Assembly (NCBI GenBank): GCA_938022295.1
Contig: CALIDR010000216.1
Span: forward strand, 1-13,957
Length of the DNA: 13,957 nucleotides
Direction: 5' to 3'
Source: an uncultured Burkholderiaceae bacterium
GTDB taxonomy: Bacteria; Pseudomonadota; Gammaproteobacteria; Burkholderiales; Burkholderiaceae_C
Part shown: in pieces, positions 1 to 7,346 of the stretch
Numbering within the stretch: the stretch's first letter is position 1
Layout of the letters: each line of letters begins with the position of its first letter
Position numbers and translations under genes: made by a program
The notes under the pieces: model-generated
The model's database searches: none
Told to the model about the DNA's origin: nothing
The model's input: the letters and a program-made list of their open reading frames with translations, nothing else

Positions 1-96
1 GGGGGGCGTGGCGCGCAGGCGCCCGCCCCCTCGTCGTTCCGGCCGCTCGGGCAAGCCCGCTGGCGCCGGCGCGGCCGGCCGCGGACACTGCCGGCG

Positions 97-1314
97 ATGG
101 ACCCCGACACCGCCCGCACGCTGGCCGAGCGCTTCACGCTGACGGACCCGCCACCCGGGTTCGTCGACGACCCCTACCCCGTCTACGCCGCGCTGCGCGC
201 GCACGACCCGGTGCACGAGCTCGCACCGGGCTCGTACCTGCTGACGCGGTACGACGACGTCGACGCCGTCTACCGCCACCCGGCGGCGAGCTCCGACAAG
301 CGGCGCGAGTTCGCGCCGAAGTTCGGCGCCGGCACGCCGCTGTTCGAGCACCACACGACGAGCCTCGTCTTCAACGACCCGCCGCTGCACACCCGCGTGC
401 GCCGGCCGATCGTCACCGCGCTGAACCCGCGTGCGCTGGCGCGGATGGAGCCCGGCCTCGTCGCGCTCGTCGACACCCTCCTCGACCGCCTGGCCGACGC
501 CCCGGCGCCGGACCTGATCGACGACTTCGCGGCGCGCATCCCGGTCGAGGTCATCGGCAACCTGCTCGACGTGCCCGCCGGCGAGCGCGGCCCGCTGCGC
601 GACTGGTCGCTCGCGATCCTGTCGGCGCTCGAGCCGGCGCCGTCGGCCGCGGTGCTGGCGCGCGGGAACGCGGCGGTCGAGGCGTTCGAGGACTACCTGC
701 GCTCGCTGGTGGCCGAGCGCCGGCGCCGGCCCGGCGACCCCGACGTCGACGTGCTGACGCGCCTGATCGTCGGCGACGGCGAGCCGCTGTCGGACACCGA
801 GCTGCTGCACCAGTGCATCTTCCTGCTCAACGCCGGCCACGAGACGACGACGAACCTGATCGGCAACGGCGTGCACGCGCTGCTCGCGCACCGCGGCGAA
901 TGGGAGCGGCTCGTCGCCGACCCGGCGCTGATCGGCACCGCGGTCGAGGAACTGCTGCGTTTCGAAAGCCCGCTGCAGCTCAACAACCGGCTGGCGACGG
1001 CGCCGATCGAGCTCGCCGGCCGCACGCTGCCCGCCGGCGCGTTCGTGACGCTGGCGATCGGCGCCGCCAACCGCGACCCGGCCGAGTTTGCCGCGCCCGA
1101 CCGGCTCGACATCGCGCGCAAGCCCAACCCGCACCTCGCGTTCGGCCACGGCGCCCACGCCTGCGCCGGCATGAACGTCGCGCGGCTCGAGGCGCGCATC
1201 GCGATCGGGCGGCTGGCGGCGCGCTTCCCGCGCCTCGACCTGGCCGCCGCGCCCGAGCGCGACCCGCGCGTGCGCTTCCGCGGCTTCCGGCGGCTGCCGG
1301 TGCGCATCCGCTGA
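97..1314 (+). CDS. Cytochrome P450
   Basis: A heme-thiolate monooxygenase of the soluble bacterial type, 405 residues, which is full length for the class. It would insert one oxygen atom into an organic substrate using electrons from a separate ferredoxin and reductase, neither of which is in this window. The sequence shows the I-helix oxygen-activation motif AGHETT (residues 246-251), the K-helix ExxR pair (E285 and R288), the NRDP stretch at 325-328, and the heme loop FGHGAHACAG with the axial cysteine at 356. There is no membrane anchor, so it should be cytoplasmic. ATG at 97 gives a normal N-terminus (PVYAALR-type segment at 28-34), although no clear ribosome binding site precedes it. The stop lies 23 bases before the AhpD-like gene, suggesting co-transcription. 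The substrate and the CYP family cannot be told from sequence alone. Confidence 0.96.
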   Translation: MDPDTARTLAERFTLTDPPPGFVDDPYPVYAALRAHDPVHELAPGSYLLTRYDDVDAVYRHPAASSDKRREFAPKFGAGTPLFEHHTTSLVFNDPPLHTRVRRPIVTALNPRALARMEPGLVALVDTLLDRLADAPAPDLIDDFAARIPVEVIGNLLDVPAGERGPLRDWSLAILSALEPAPSAAVLARGNAAVEAFEDYLRSLVAERRRRPGDPDVDVLTRLIVGDGEPLSDTELLHQCIFLLNAGHETTTNLIGNGVHALLAHRGEWERLVADPALIGTAVEELLRFESPLQLNNRLATAPIELAGRTLPAGAFVTLAIGAANRDPAEFAAPDRLDIARKPNPHLAFGHGAHACAGMNVARLEARIAIGRLAARFPRLDLAAAPERDPRVRFRGFRRLPVRIR

Positions 1315-1337
1315 CCCTTCCCCGAGGACACACCGCC

Positions 1338-1754
1338 ATGACGACGATCGCCGCCCCCGTCGACCCCGAGTGCGACCCGCGCGTGCGTGCCGTGTTCGAC
1401 GACATCCGCGCGACGCGCCGCACCGACCACGTCAACGCGTTCTGGCGCCACCTCGCGTTCGACGCCGCGCTGCTCGAGCGCACGTGGGCCGAGGTGAAGA
1501 CGGTGATGGCCACCCCCTCGGCGCTCGACCCGCTGACCAAGGAGCTGGTCTACATCGCGGTGTCGATCGCCAACGGCTGCAGCTACTGCGTGCACTCGCA
1601 CACCGCCGCCGCGCGCGCGAAGGGCATGACGGTGGCGCAGCACGCCGACCTGCTCGCCGTCGTCGCGCTGGCGGCGAAGACGAACCAGCTCGCCACCGCG
1701 CTGCAGGTGGCGGTCGATCCCGCGTTCGATCAGGCCACGCGCGGTGCGGACTGA
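1338..1754 (+). CDS. Carboxymuconolactone decarboxylase family protein, AhpD-like
   Basis: A 138-residue, all-helical, cytoplasmic protein of the CMD/AhpD superfamily. The AhpD-type active site is visible: E69, then C81 and C84 in the CSYC motif, then H88. The spacing matches the Glu-Cys-Cys-His proton relay known for mycobacterial AhpD (E118, C130, C133, H137). This argues for thiol-disulfide or peroxide chemistry rather than lactone decarboxylation, which is an inference from the family. The start is ATG 1338, preceded by GAGGA at 1324-1328 with 9 bases of spacing. It follows the P450 closely and probably shares its transcript, so it may protect the P450 from peroxide or serve the same pathway. 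Its TGA at 1752-1754 directly abuts the stop of the convergent gene. Confidence 0.92.
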   Translation: MTTIAAPVDPECDPRVRAVFDDIRATRRTDHVNAFWRHLAFDAALLERTWAEVKTVMATPSALDPLTKELVYIAVSIANGCSYCVHSHTAAARAKGMTVAQHADLLAVVALAAKTNQLATALQVAVDPAFDQATRGAD

Positions 1755-2114
1755 TCAGCCGGCGCGCCGCGCCCAGTCGCCGGCGTCGAAGCCGACCGTC
1801 GTCGTGCCGTCGGGCCACTCGACGACCGGGCGGCGGATCACGCTCGGCTGCGCCAGCATCAGCGCGCGCGCCGACGCGGCGTCGGTCACCGCGGCCTTCG
1901 TCGCGTCGTCGAGCTTGCGCCACGTCGTGCCCTGGCGGTTCAGCAGCCGCTCCCAGCCGACCGCGGCGAGCCACGCGTCGAGCCTCGCCGGCGGGACGCC
2001 CGCCCGGCGCAGGTCGTGGAACGCGAAGTCGACGCCGTGCTCGGCGAGCCGTGCGCGGGCCCGGCGCACGGTGTCGCAGTTCACGATGCCGTAGACGACC
2101 GCCGTCACGGCCAT
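1755..2114 (-). CDS. Spx/MgsR (ArsC-like, YffB type) family protein
   Basis: A 119-residue protein with a thioredoxin-like ArsC fold. Visible signatures are YGIVNCDTVRRAR (residues 8-20), with a single cysteine at 13, GTTWRKL (62-68), and the IRRP segment at 93-96 in the position of the ArsC family's conserved Arg-Pro. There is only one cysteine in the first motif, so this is the YffB-like branch. It is not Spx with a CXXC switch, nor a proven arsenate reductase; YffB-type proteins are thought to be glutathione-dependent thiol reductases. The ATG at 2114 lies inside the last codons of the upstream lipoprotein gene (10-base overlap), indicating translational coupling. No arsenic-resistance gene is nearby, so an arsenate role is unlikely. 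Confidence 0.9.
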   Translation of the reverse strand: MAVTAVVYGIVNCDTVRRARARLAEHGVDFAFHDLRRAGVPPARLDAWLAAVGWERLLNRQGTTWRKLDDATKAAVTDAASARALMLAQPSVIRRPVVEWPDGTTTVGFDAGDWARRAG

Positions 2115-2611
2115 TCGCCCAGGCTCGGGAAGTCGCACAGCGGGTCGACGTGGTAGCCGCCGGCCTGGCGCAGCCGGCCGTCGGCGTCGAACGTGATCGA
2201 GAACCACTGGCAGTCGTACGTCGGGTAGCGGTACGACCACGCTTCGCGGCCGAGCCACGACAGGCGCTCGCGCTCGGCCGGGCGGCCGATCAGCCGCAGC
2301 ACCTCGTCGCGCGTCATGCCGGGGGTCAGCGTGGCGAACACGCGTTCGTCGAGCACCTGGCGCGCCTGGACGACGCGGCCGTTGCGGTCCACGTCGACCA
2401 TCCACGTCTCGCGGCCGTAGGGGCCGGACGCGAACTCGAGCCGCACCGCCCCGTCGGCGAGCGCATAGCGCCCGGTCGGCACGCCGAGCGCGCGCAGCGC
2501 GTCGGCCTCGCTCTGGCCCGGCTGCACCGGCACGCCGGCGCATCCGGCGAGCACGGCCGCGGCGGCGGCCGCGAGCGCGGCCGCGTGGAGGCGAGATGGC
2601 GTTCTGATCAT
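2105..2611 (-). CDS. Putative outer-membrane lipoprotein with two BamE/SmpA-like units
   Basis: A 168-residue secreted lipoprotein. Residues 1-23 form a signal peptide with an alanine-rich core ending in the lipobox LAGC, so C24 would be acylated. Alanine at +2 predicts sorting to the outer membrane. The mature part contains two similar halves, each with a pattern like GxxxxxxLxxLGxP, then R, W and an acidic-GR stretch followed by QA. The first is at roughly 32-84 (LRALGVP, DRNGRVVQA) and the second at 98-150 (LRLIGRP, DADGRLRQA). The second half resembles the BamE/SmpA/OmlA fold. A longer reading from 2659 would put 16 charged residues before the signal peptide, so I chose 2611. Its function is unknown; family members bind other envelope proteins. 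Confidence 0.82.
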   Translation of the reverse strand: MIRTPSRLHAAALAAAAAAVLAGCAGVPVQPGQSEADALRALGVPTGRYALADGAVRLEFASGPYGRETWMVDVDRNGRVVQARQVLDERVFATLTPGMTRDEVLRLIGRPAERERLSWLGREAWSYRYPTYDCQWFSITFDADGRLRQAGGYHVDPLCDFPSLGEWP

Positions 2612-2706
2612 CGAACGAGCATCGCGCCGAACGCAAAGCCGCGGCCGGCGGTCGGACATCGCGGCGCCGTGCCATCATCGCCGAACCGCCGCGCCTGCCC
2701 GTGCCC

Positions 2707-4101
2707 ATGAGCCACCGCGCCACCGTCGGCCGCACGACGTTCGCCTTCGCCGACCTGCGCGAACTGCTCGCCAAGGCGTCACCGCCGCGCTCGGGCGACG
2801 AACTGGCCGGCATCGCCGCAGCCTCGGCGCAGGAGCGCATCGCGGCGCGCGAAGCGCTCGCCGACCTGCCGCTGCGGGCGTTCCTGCACGAAGCCGTCGT
2901 GCCCTACGAGAGCGACGAAGTCACGCGGCTGATCGTCGACGGCCACGACGCCCGTGCGTTCGCGCCCGTCGCCCACCTGACGGTCGGCGGCCTGCGCGAC
3001 TGGCTGCTGTCCGACGCCGCGACGACCGAGACCCTGACCGCGCTCGCACCGGGGCTGACGCCGGAGATGGCCGCCGCCGTCAGCAAGCTGATGCGCAACC
3101 AGGACCTGATGCTGGTGGCCAGCCGCTGCCGCGTCGTCACGCGCTTTCGCGACACCCTCGGCCTGCCCGGGCGCCTTGCGGTGCGGCTGCAGCCGAACCA
3201 CCCGGCCGACAGCCCGGCCGGCATCGTCGCCAGCGTGCTCGACGGCCTGATGTACGGGGCGGGCGACGCCGTGATCGGCGTCAACCCGGTGAGCGACAGC
3301 GTGCCAACGATGGTGCACCTGCTGCACCTGCTCGACGAGATCGTCGCCCGCCACGCGATCCCGACCCAGACCTGCGTGCTGACGCACGTGACGAACACGC
3401 TGCAGGCGATCGGGCGCGGCGCGCCGGTGGACCTCGTGTTCCAGTCGGTCGCCGGCACCGAGGGCACGAACCGCAGCTTCGGCATCGACATCGCGCTGCT
3501 CGACGAGGCGCACGCGGCGGCGCTGGCGCTGCACCGCGGCACGCTCGGCGACCACGTGATGTACTTCGAGACCGGCCAGGGCAGCGCGCTGTCGGCCGGC
3601 GCCCACCACGGCGTCGACCAGCAGACGCTCGAGGCCCGCGCGTACGCGGTGGCGCGCCGCTACCGCCCGCTGCTCGTCAACACCGTCGTCGGCTTCATCG
3701 GCCCCGAATACCTCTACGACGGCAAGCAGATCGTGCGCGCCGGGCTCGAGGACCACTTCTGCGGCAAGCTGCTCGGCGTGCCGATGGGCTGCGACATCTG
3801 CTACACCAACCACGCCGAGGCCGACAGCGACGACACCGACAACCTGCTCGTGCTGCTCGCCGCGTCGGGGCTGAACTTCACGATGGGCGTGCCCGGCGCC
3901 GACGACGTGATGCTGAACTACCAGAGCACCTCGTTCCACGACGCCCTGTTCGTGCGCAAGCTGCTCGGCCTGAAGCGCGCCCCCGAGTTCGAGGCCTGGC
4001 TGCAGCGCCAGGGCATCACCGACGCCGACGGCGCGCTGCTGCCGCCGCCGGCGCGGCCCATGCTGGCCGCGTCGCTCGCCCCGCTGCTCGCCGCGCCATG
4101 A
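2707..4101 (+). CDS. eutB: Ethanolamine ammonia-lyase, large subunit
   Basis: The catalytic subunit of the adenosylcobalamin-dependent enzyme that converts ethanolamine to acetaldehyde and ammonia. It is 464 residues, close to the Escherichia coli protein (about 453). Residues matching the known substrate-binding set are R160 and Q162 (in VRLQPNHPADS), N193 (VNPVSDS), E288 (MYFETGQGS) and D363 (GCDICYTNHAEAD), nearly identical in number to E. coli R160, Q162, N193, E287 and D362. The start is uncertain: an in-frame GTG at 2701 would add two residues, but ATG 2707 gives the usual N-terminus. No strong ribosome binding site is visible for either. Its stop overlaps the eutC start (ATGA). It is divergent from the lipoprotein gene across about 95 bases, too short for a cobalamin riboswitch. 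Confidence 0.98.
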   Translation: MSHRATVGRTTFAFADLRELLAKASPPRSGDELAGIAAASAQERIAAREALADLPLRAFLHEAVVPYESDEVTRLIVDGHDARAFAPVAHLTVGGLRDWLLSDAATTETLTALAPGLTPEMAAAVSKLMRNQDLMLVASRCRVVTRFRDTLGLPGRLAVRLQPNHPADSPAGIVASVLDGLMYGAGDAVIGVNPVSDSVPTMVHLLHLLDEIVARHAIPTQTCVLTHVTNTLQAIGRGAPVDLVFQSVAGTEGTNRSFGIDIALLDEAHAAALALHRGTLGDHVMYFETGQGSALSAGAHHGVDQQTLEARAYAVARRYRPLLVNTVVGFIGPEYLYDGKQIVRAGLEDHFCGKLLGVPMGCDICYTNHAEADSDDTDNLLVLLAASGLNFTMGVPGADDVMLNYQSTSFHDALFVRKLLGLKRAPEFEAWLQRQGITDADGALLPPPARPMLAASLAPLLAAP

Positions 4102-4871
4102 GCCGCGCCGACCCTGCATCCGCCGACCCCTGGACCGCGCTGCGGCGCCACACGCCGGCGCGCATCGCGCTCGGCCGCAGCGGCACGAGCCTGCCCACCG
4201 CCGAGCTGCTGCGCTTCGCCGCCGCCCACGCGCAGGCGCGCGACGCGGTCCACGCGCCGCTGGACGTCGCCGCGCTGCGCGCCGATCTGCACGCCGACGG
4301 CTGGCCGACGGTCGAGGTGCACAGCCGGGCCCCGGACCGCGCGGCGTACCTGCGCCGACCCGACTGGGGGCGCCGGCTCGACGACGCCGGCGCAGCCGCG
4401 CTCGACGCGCTCGCCGAGGCCCACGGTCGGCCGGGGCCGGATCTGGCGATCGTCGTCGGCGACGGGCTGTCGGCCGTCGCCACGCAGCGGCACGCGCCGG
4501 CGCTGCTGCGCGCGTTGCGCGCGGCGCTCGGCGATGCATTCGCGATCGCCCCGATCGTCGTCGCGACGCAGGCGCGCGTCGCGCTCGCCGACGACGTCGG
4601 CGAGCGGCTCGGCGCGCGGCTGGCGCTGATCGTGCTCGGCGAGCGGCCGGGCCTCAGTTCACCCGACAGCCTCGGCGCGTACCTGACGTTCGAGCCCCGC
4701 TCCTGCCGCACCGACGCCGAGCGCAACTGCGTCAGCAACATCCGCCCCGAGGGCCTGCCGGTGCAGCTCGCCGCCGCGCGCATCGCGTGGCTGGCGCGCG
4801 AGGCGCTGCGCCGGCGCGTGTCGGGCGTGGCGCTGAAGGACGACAGCGCGACCGAGCTGCTGGCGCGCTGA
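4098..4871 (+). CDS. eutC: Ethanolamine ammonia-lyase, small subunit
   Basis: The 257-residue partner of EutB. It contributes to binding adenosylcobalamin and completes the holoenzyme. Family landmarks include RIALGRSGTSLPT (residues 22-34), YLRRPDWGRRL (84-94), VVGDGLSAVA (119-128), GERPGLSSPDSLGAYLTFEP (181-200) and RNCVSNIRPEGL (209-220). The N-terminal segment before residue 20 is short and variable, as is usual. The ATG overlaps the TGA of eutB in an ATGA, so the two are translationally coupled. No eutA reactivase, permease, aldehyde dehydrogenase or microcompartment shell gene flanks the pair. This fits the minimal eutBC arrangement known in proteobacteria that use ethanolamine without a microcompartment. 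Confidence 0.97.
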   Translation: MSRADPASADPWTALRRHTPARIALGRSGTSLPTAELLRFAAAHAQARDAVHAPLDVAALRADLHADGWPTVEVHSRAPDRAAYLRRPDWGRRLDDAGAAALDALAEAHGRPGPDLAIVVGDGLSAVATQRHAPALLRALRAALGDAFAIAPIVVATQARVALADDVGERLGARLALIVLGERPGLSSPDSLGAYLTFEPRSCRTDAERNCVSNIRPEGLPVQLAAARIAWLAREALRRRVSGVALKDDSATELLAR

Positions 4872-4961
4872 GTCCGGTGCACGGCCACTCGGGCCGGCCG
4901 GTCAGCCTCGCGTGGGCGATCGGGGCGACACTACGGCTCCCGATCCGCCCGACCGTTGCCG

Positions 4962-5747
4962 ATGACCGACACCCGCGCGCTCGAAGAATCGCGACGGTTG
5001 CCCGTTCGCAGTGTGCCCCTCACCGCACCGTGGACGTGGCTCGCGGCCGGCTGGCGCGACTTCACGCGCAACCCCGGGCCGGGGCTGATCCACGGCGCTG
5101 CGCTCGCCATCTTCGGCGGGCTGCTGTTCACGCTGGCGCACGACCGCTTCTGGCTGCTCGCCGGCGCGTTCAGCGGCTTCCTGCTGATGGCGCCGATCCT
5201 CGCCACCGGCCTCTACGCGATCAGCCGCGGGCTCGAGCGCGGCCAGCGCGTGGACATGCGCACCGCGCTGCGCGCGTGGAAGCCGAGCAACGTGCGGCTC
5301 GTCACCTTCGGCCTGCTGCTCGGGCTGGCGGGCACCGGCTGGGTGCTGACTTCGGCGGCGCTGATCCAGCTCTTCGCCGCGGCTCCGGTGCGCAACCCGC
5401 AGGACTTCCTGCGCGTCGTCGTCCTGGCCCCCGATTCGCTGCTGTTCCAGGGCTGGCTTGTGCTCGGCGGGCTGCTGGCGGCGCCCGTGTTCGCTTCGAG
5501 CGTGGTCTCGATCCCGCTGCTGCTGGACCGCCGCATCGGCGTGCTCGCCGCCGTGCTGACGAGCTGGCGTGCCGTGATGGAGAACCCGCTGCCGCTGGCG
5601 CTGTGGGCCGCGGTGCTGATGGCGGTGACGTCGCTCGGTCTGCTGCTCGGCCTCGGGCTGCTCGTCGTCGTGCCGTGGCTCGGCCACGCGAGCTGGCACG
5701 CCTACCGCGCACTGGTGGACGCCTCGGCGCTGCCCGAGGCGGGATGA
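4962..5747 (+). CDS. DUF2189 family integral membrane protein
   Basis: A 261-residue polytopic inner-membrane protein. Hydrophobic segments lie at roughly 43-60, 64-84, 112-135, 160-183 and 207-238. After a charged N-terminus comes the GWRDFTRNP motif. The C-terminal half holds the most typical stretch of the family, including SIPLLLDRRIGVLAAVLTSW, RAVMENPLPLALWAA and GHASWHAYRALV. DUF2189 proteins are common next to respiratory or small membrane genes in betaproteobacteria, but their function is not known. ATG 4962 is preferred over an in-frame TTG two codons upstream at 4956. Only three bases separate it from the DUF2788 gene, so the two are surely co-transcribed. The 90 bases between eutC and this gene contain no evident terminator. 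Confidence 0.88.
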   Translation: MTDTRALEESRRLPVRSVPLTAPWTWLAAGWRDFTRNPGPGLIHGAALAIFGGLLFTLAHDRFWLLAGAFSGFLLMAPILATGLYAISRGLERGQRVDMRTALRAWKPSNVRLVTFGLLLGLAGTGWVLTSAALIQLFAAAPVRNPQDFLRVVVLAPDSLLFQGWLVLGGLLAAPVFASSVVSIPLLLDRRIGVLAAVLTSWRAVMENPLPLALWAAVLMAVTSLGLLLGLGLLVVVPWLGHASWHAYRALVDASALPEAG

Positions 5748-5750
5748 ACG

Positions 5751-5963
5751 ATGTTCGGCTTCGACGAGGAACAGATCGCGTGGTTCGGCCTGACGTTCGG
5801 CGTCACGGCCTTCATGCTCTACATGCTGTTCATCGTGCTGCAGCTCGCGCGCGAGTCGAAGGCCGGCAAGTTCGGCACCTTCGTGCTGCTGCTCGTGCTC
5901 GGCTTCGGCATGATCGGCTTCGCCGCCAAGGGGCTGATCAAGTTCTTCATCGGCGGCGAGTGA
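5751..5963 (+). CDS. DUF2788 family small membrane protein
   Basis: A 70-residue protein with two transmembrane helices, roughly residues 11-30 and 41-63, joined by a short positively charged loop (ARESKAGKFG). The opening MFGFDEEQIAWFGLTFG and the glycine-rich second helix are typical of the DUF2788 family, which has no assigned function. It begins three bases after the stop of the DUF2189 gene. A GAGG at 5735-5738, within the end of that gene, may act as its ribosome binding site. The tight linkage suggests that the two membrane proteins interact or act together, which is an inference from context only. Confidence 0.87.
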   Translation: MFGFDEEQIAWFGLTFGVTAFMLYMLFIVLQLARESKAGKFGTFVLLLVLGFGMIGFAAKGLIKFFIGGE

Positions 5964-5987
5964 GCCTCGCCGCTGCACGCGCGGAGG

Positions 5988-6003
5988 CGGCGGGCGCCCG
6001 CCG
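5988..6003. terminator. GC-rich palindrome between convergent genes, weak terminator candidate
   Basis: CGGCGGGCGCCCGCCG is a perfect 16-base palindrome that ends at the base before the stop codon of the minus-strand membrane protein gene and follows the DUF2788 stop by 24 bases. In RNA it could form a six-pair stem with a GCGC loop on either strand. There is no T-rich tract on either side, so it does not fit a classical intrinsic terminator. In DNA this GC-rich, short palindromes also arise often by chance. Confidence 0.3.
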
Positions 6004-7047
6004 TCACGTCCGCGCCGACCGCGGGCGGCCGTGCACCGCGTCGCGGCGCTCGAAGTACGTCCAGGCGAACACGAACAGGGCCAGCGTGACGCCGAGCATC
6101 TCCAGCATTTCCTCGACGAACAGGAACAGCCGTGCCGCGAAGGTGCCGGCGTCGATCACGCCACCCGTCTTCAGATGGGCCTGCACGTTCTCGACGCCGA
6201 CGGCGCCGGCGACGTAGACGACGCCGGCCAGCCCCAGCAGACAGAATCGGCCGACCGGCAGCTGGTGCCGGAACCCGAGCGCCAGGAGGGACCCGACGAC
6301 GACGGCCAGCGGGAAGTAGACGATGGTCCACGCGTAGACCCGTGCGGTGCCGATCTCGACCGCCGCGCCGGCGCGCTCGACCAGCCCGGCCGCCACCGAC
6401 CAGTGGCCGACCGTCTCGTGGATCATCAGCAGTTCGTCGGCCGCCATGTAGCCGCAGGCGAGCGCCGACGCGGCCCACGCGCTGGCGCCCCGCGGCACGC
6501 CGGCCTCGCGCAGGCGCCAGCAGCCCCACGCGAACGCCGCGGCAGCGGCGAGCTGCGACGCCGAGAACACGGCGGGGGCGTTGCGTTCGCCGCCGAGCGT
6601 GAACACCGCGCGCAGGTACCCGAGTTCGTCGACACCACGTCCGACCGTCGACCAGTACATCACGGCGAGAACGAGCTCGGCCGAAACGAGCACCCCGGCC
6701 ACGGACAGCGCCTGCCCAAGGGGGTCCAGCCGTTCCCATCCGCGCCGCAGGCGGTGACGCGAACGTCGCAGCTGCCAGCCCGCCAGCGCGACGGCGATGC
6801 CCACCGCATTCGACAGCGCCAAGTGAAACAGCGTCGCCGGCTCGATGGCCGCACCTGCGGCCCAGCGCCGGGGCAGCGTCAGCCAGACGAGCGCAGCGCC
6901 GGACGCGAAGGCAACCGCGACGCCGGCGGCGAACATCGTGTCGGCCGTCGTTCGCCAGCCATCGTGCGCACCGCTCCCGGCCGCAACCGGGTGCCGGCGC
7001 GGCAGCTCCTGCGGTGGCCGGCCCGTATCCTGTTCCGCAATGCGCAT
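6004..7047 (-). CDS. Polytopic membrane protein of unknown function with DExxxxHE motif
   Basis: I cannot name this 347-residue protein. After a hydrophilic N-terminus (1-35) it has about eight hydrophobic segments, near 36-58, 71-91, 111-131, 161-177, 187-205, 236-258, 265-285 and 316-332. Polar residues sit in or beside these: GERNAPAVFSASQ (153-165), ADELLMIHETVG (203-214, with D204, E205, H210 and E211), GVENVQAH (284-291), and EEMLEMLG (312-319). From memory, a widespread family of uncharacterised bacterial membrane proteins carries a similar trio: an N-P motif before a helix, D-E-x4-H-E, and E-E-x2-E-x2-G. The acidic and histidine residues could bind a metal, which is inference. A GGAGG lies 16 bases upstream of the chosen ATG, rather far, so the start may be later, for example M38. 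It follows phaB by 299 bases and is probably transcribed separately. Confidence 0.8.
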   Translation of the reverse strand: MRIAEQDTGRPPQELPRRHPVAAGSGAHDGWRTTADTMFAAGVAVAFASGAALVWLTLPRRWAAGAAIEPATLFHLALSNAVGIAVALAGWQLRRSRHRLRRGWERLDPLGQALSVAGVLVSAELVLAVMYWSTVGRGVDELGYLRAVFTLGGERNAPAVFSASQLAAAAAFAWGCWRLREAGVPRGASAWAASALACGYMAADELLMIHETVGHWSVAAGLVERAGAAVEIGTARVYAWTIVYFPLAVVVGSLLALGFRHQLPVGRFCLLGLAGVVYVAGAVGVENVQAHLKTGGVIDAGTFAARLFLFVEEMLEMLGVTLALFVFAWTYFERRDAVHGRPRSART

Positions 7048-7346
7048 GTCACCATCCGGTCGTCCTCCGTCACAGAGTCGTCACGCGATGGGTTTGATAC
7101 GCGCCACTGCGGCCGTCGCGTCGCGCTGGGCACATGCGACGTGCGTTCGCGCCGGGGAAGTCGGCTGCCCCCCGGCGGGCGCGGAGGGACGCCGTTTGCG
7201 CGGGTCCCGCGCACCGGTGATGCGGCGCCGAAGGCGATCGCGCCGACCATGGCGCCGGCCGTGCGGCGCGGTCGGCAGACGGCGGCCGCCGCAGGCGAGC
7301 AGGAGTCCGCGGACCGTAGCGGCCCGCGGCACGAGGCGAGCCGGAA
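7048..7346. other. 299-base stretch without a recognisable gene
   Basis: This lies downstream of phaB and upstream of the unknown membrane protein, both on the minus strand. Open frames cross it on both strands, but their translations are arginine- and alanine-rich without family resemblance, as expected by chance at this GC content. In particular there is no trace of phaR, whose N-terminus (a YPNRRLYD-type motif) would be easy to see. A perfect ten-base palindrome, GTCCGCGGAC, lies at 7305-7314, about 30 bases past the phaB stop. It has no T tract and is at best a weak termination element. A promoter for the membrane protein gene probably lies near 7050-7110, but I cannot place it. Confidence 0.6.

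Noticed and set aside
1..96. Possible end of an upstream gene or a promoter before the P450
   Set aside because: The segment is very GC-rich, with overlapping short palindromes (such as GGCCGGCC around 73-80), but I see no coding resemblance and no convincing -10 or -35 boxes.
2612..2706. Possible cobalamin riboswitch before eutB
   Set aside because: The divergent gap is only about 95 bases, shorter than the riboswitch, and no B12-box-like sequence is visible.
2779..4539. A 586-codon open frame on the minus strand opposite eutB and eutC
   Set aside because: It is rich in Arg, Ala, His and Gly with no family resemblance, and lies exactly opposite two well-identified genes. Long antisense frames are expected at this GC content.
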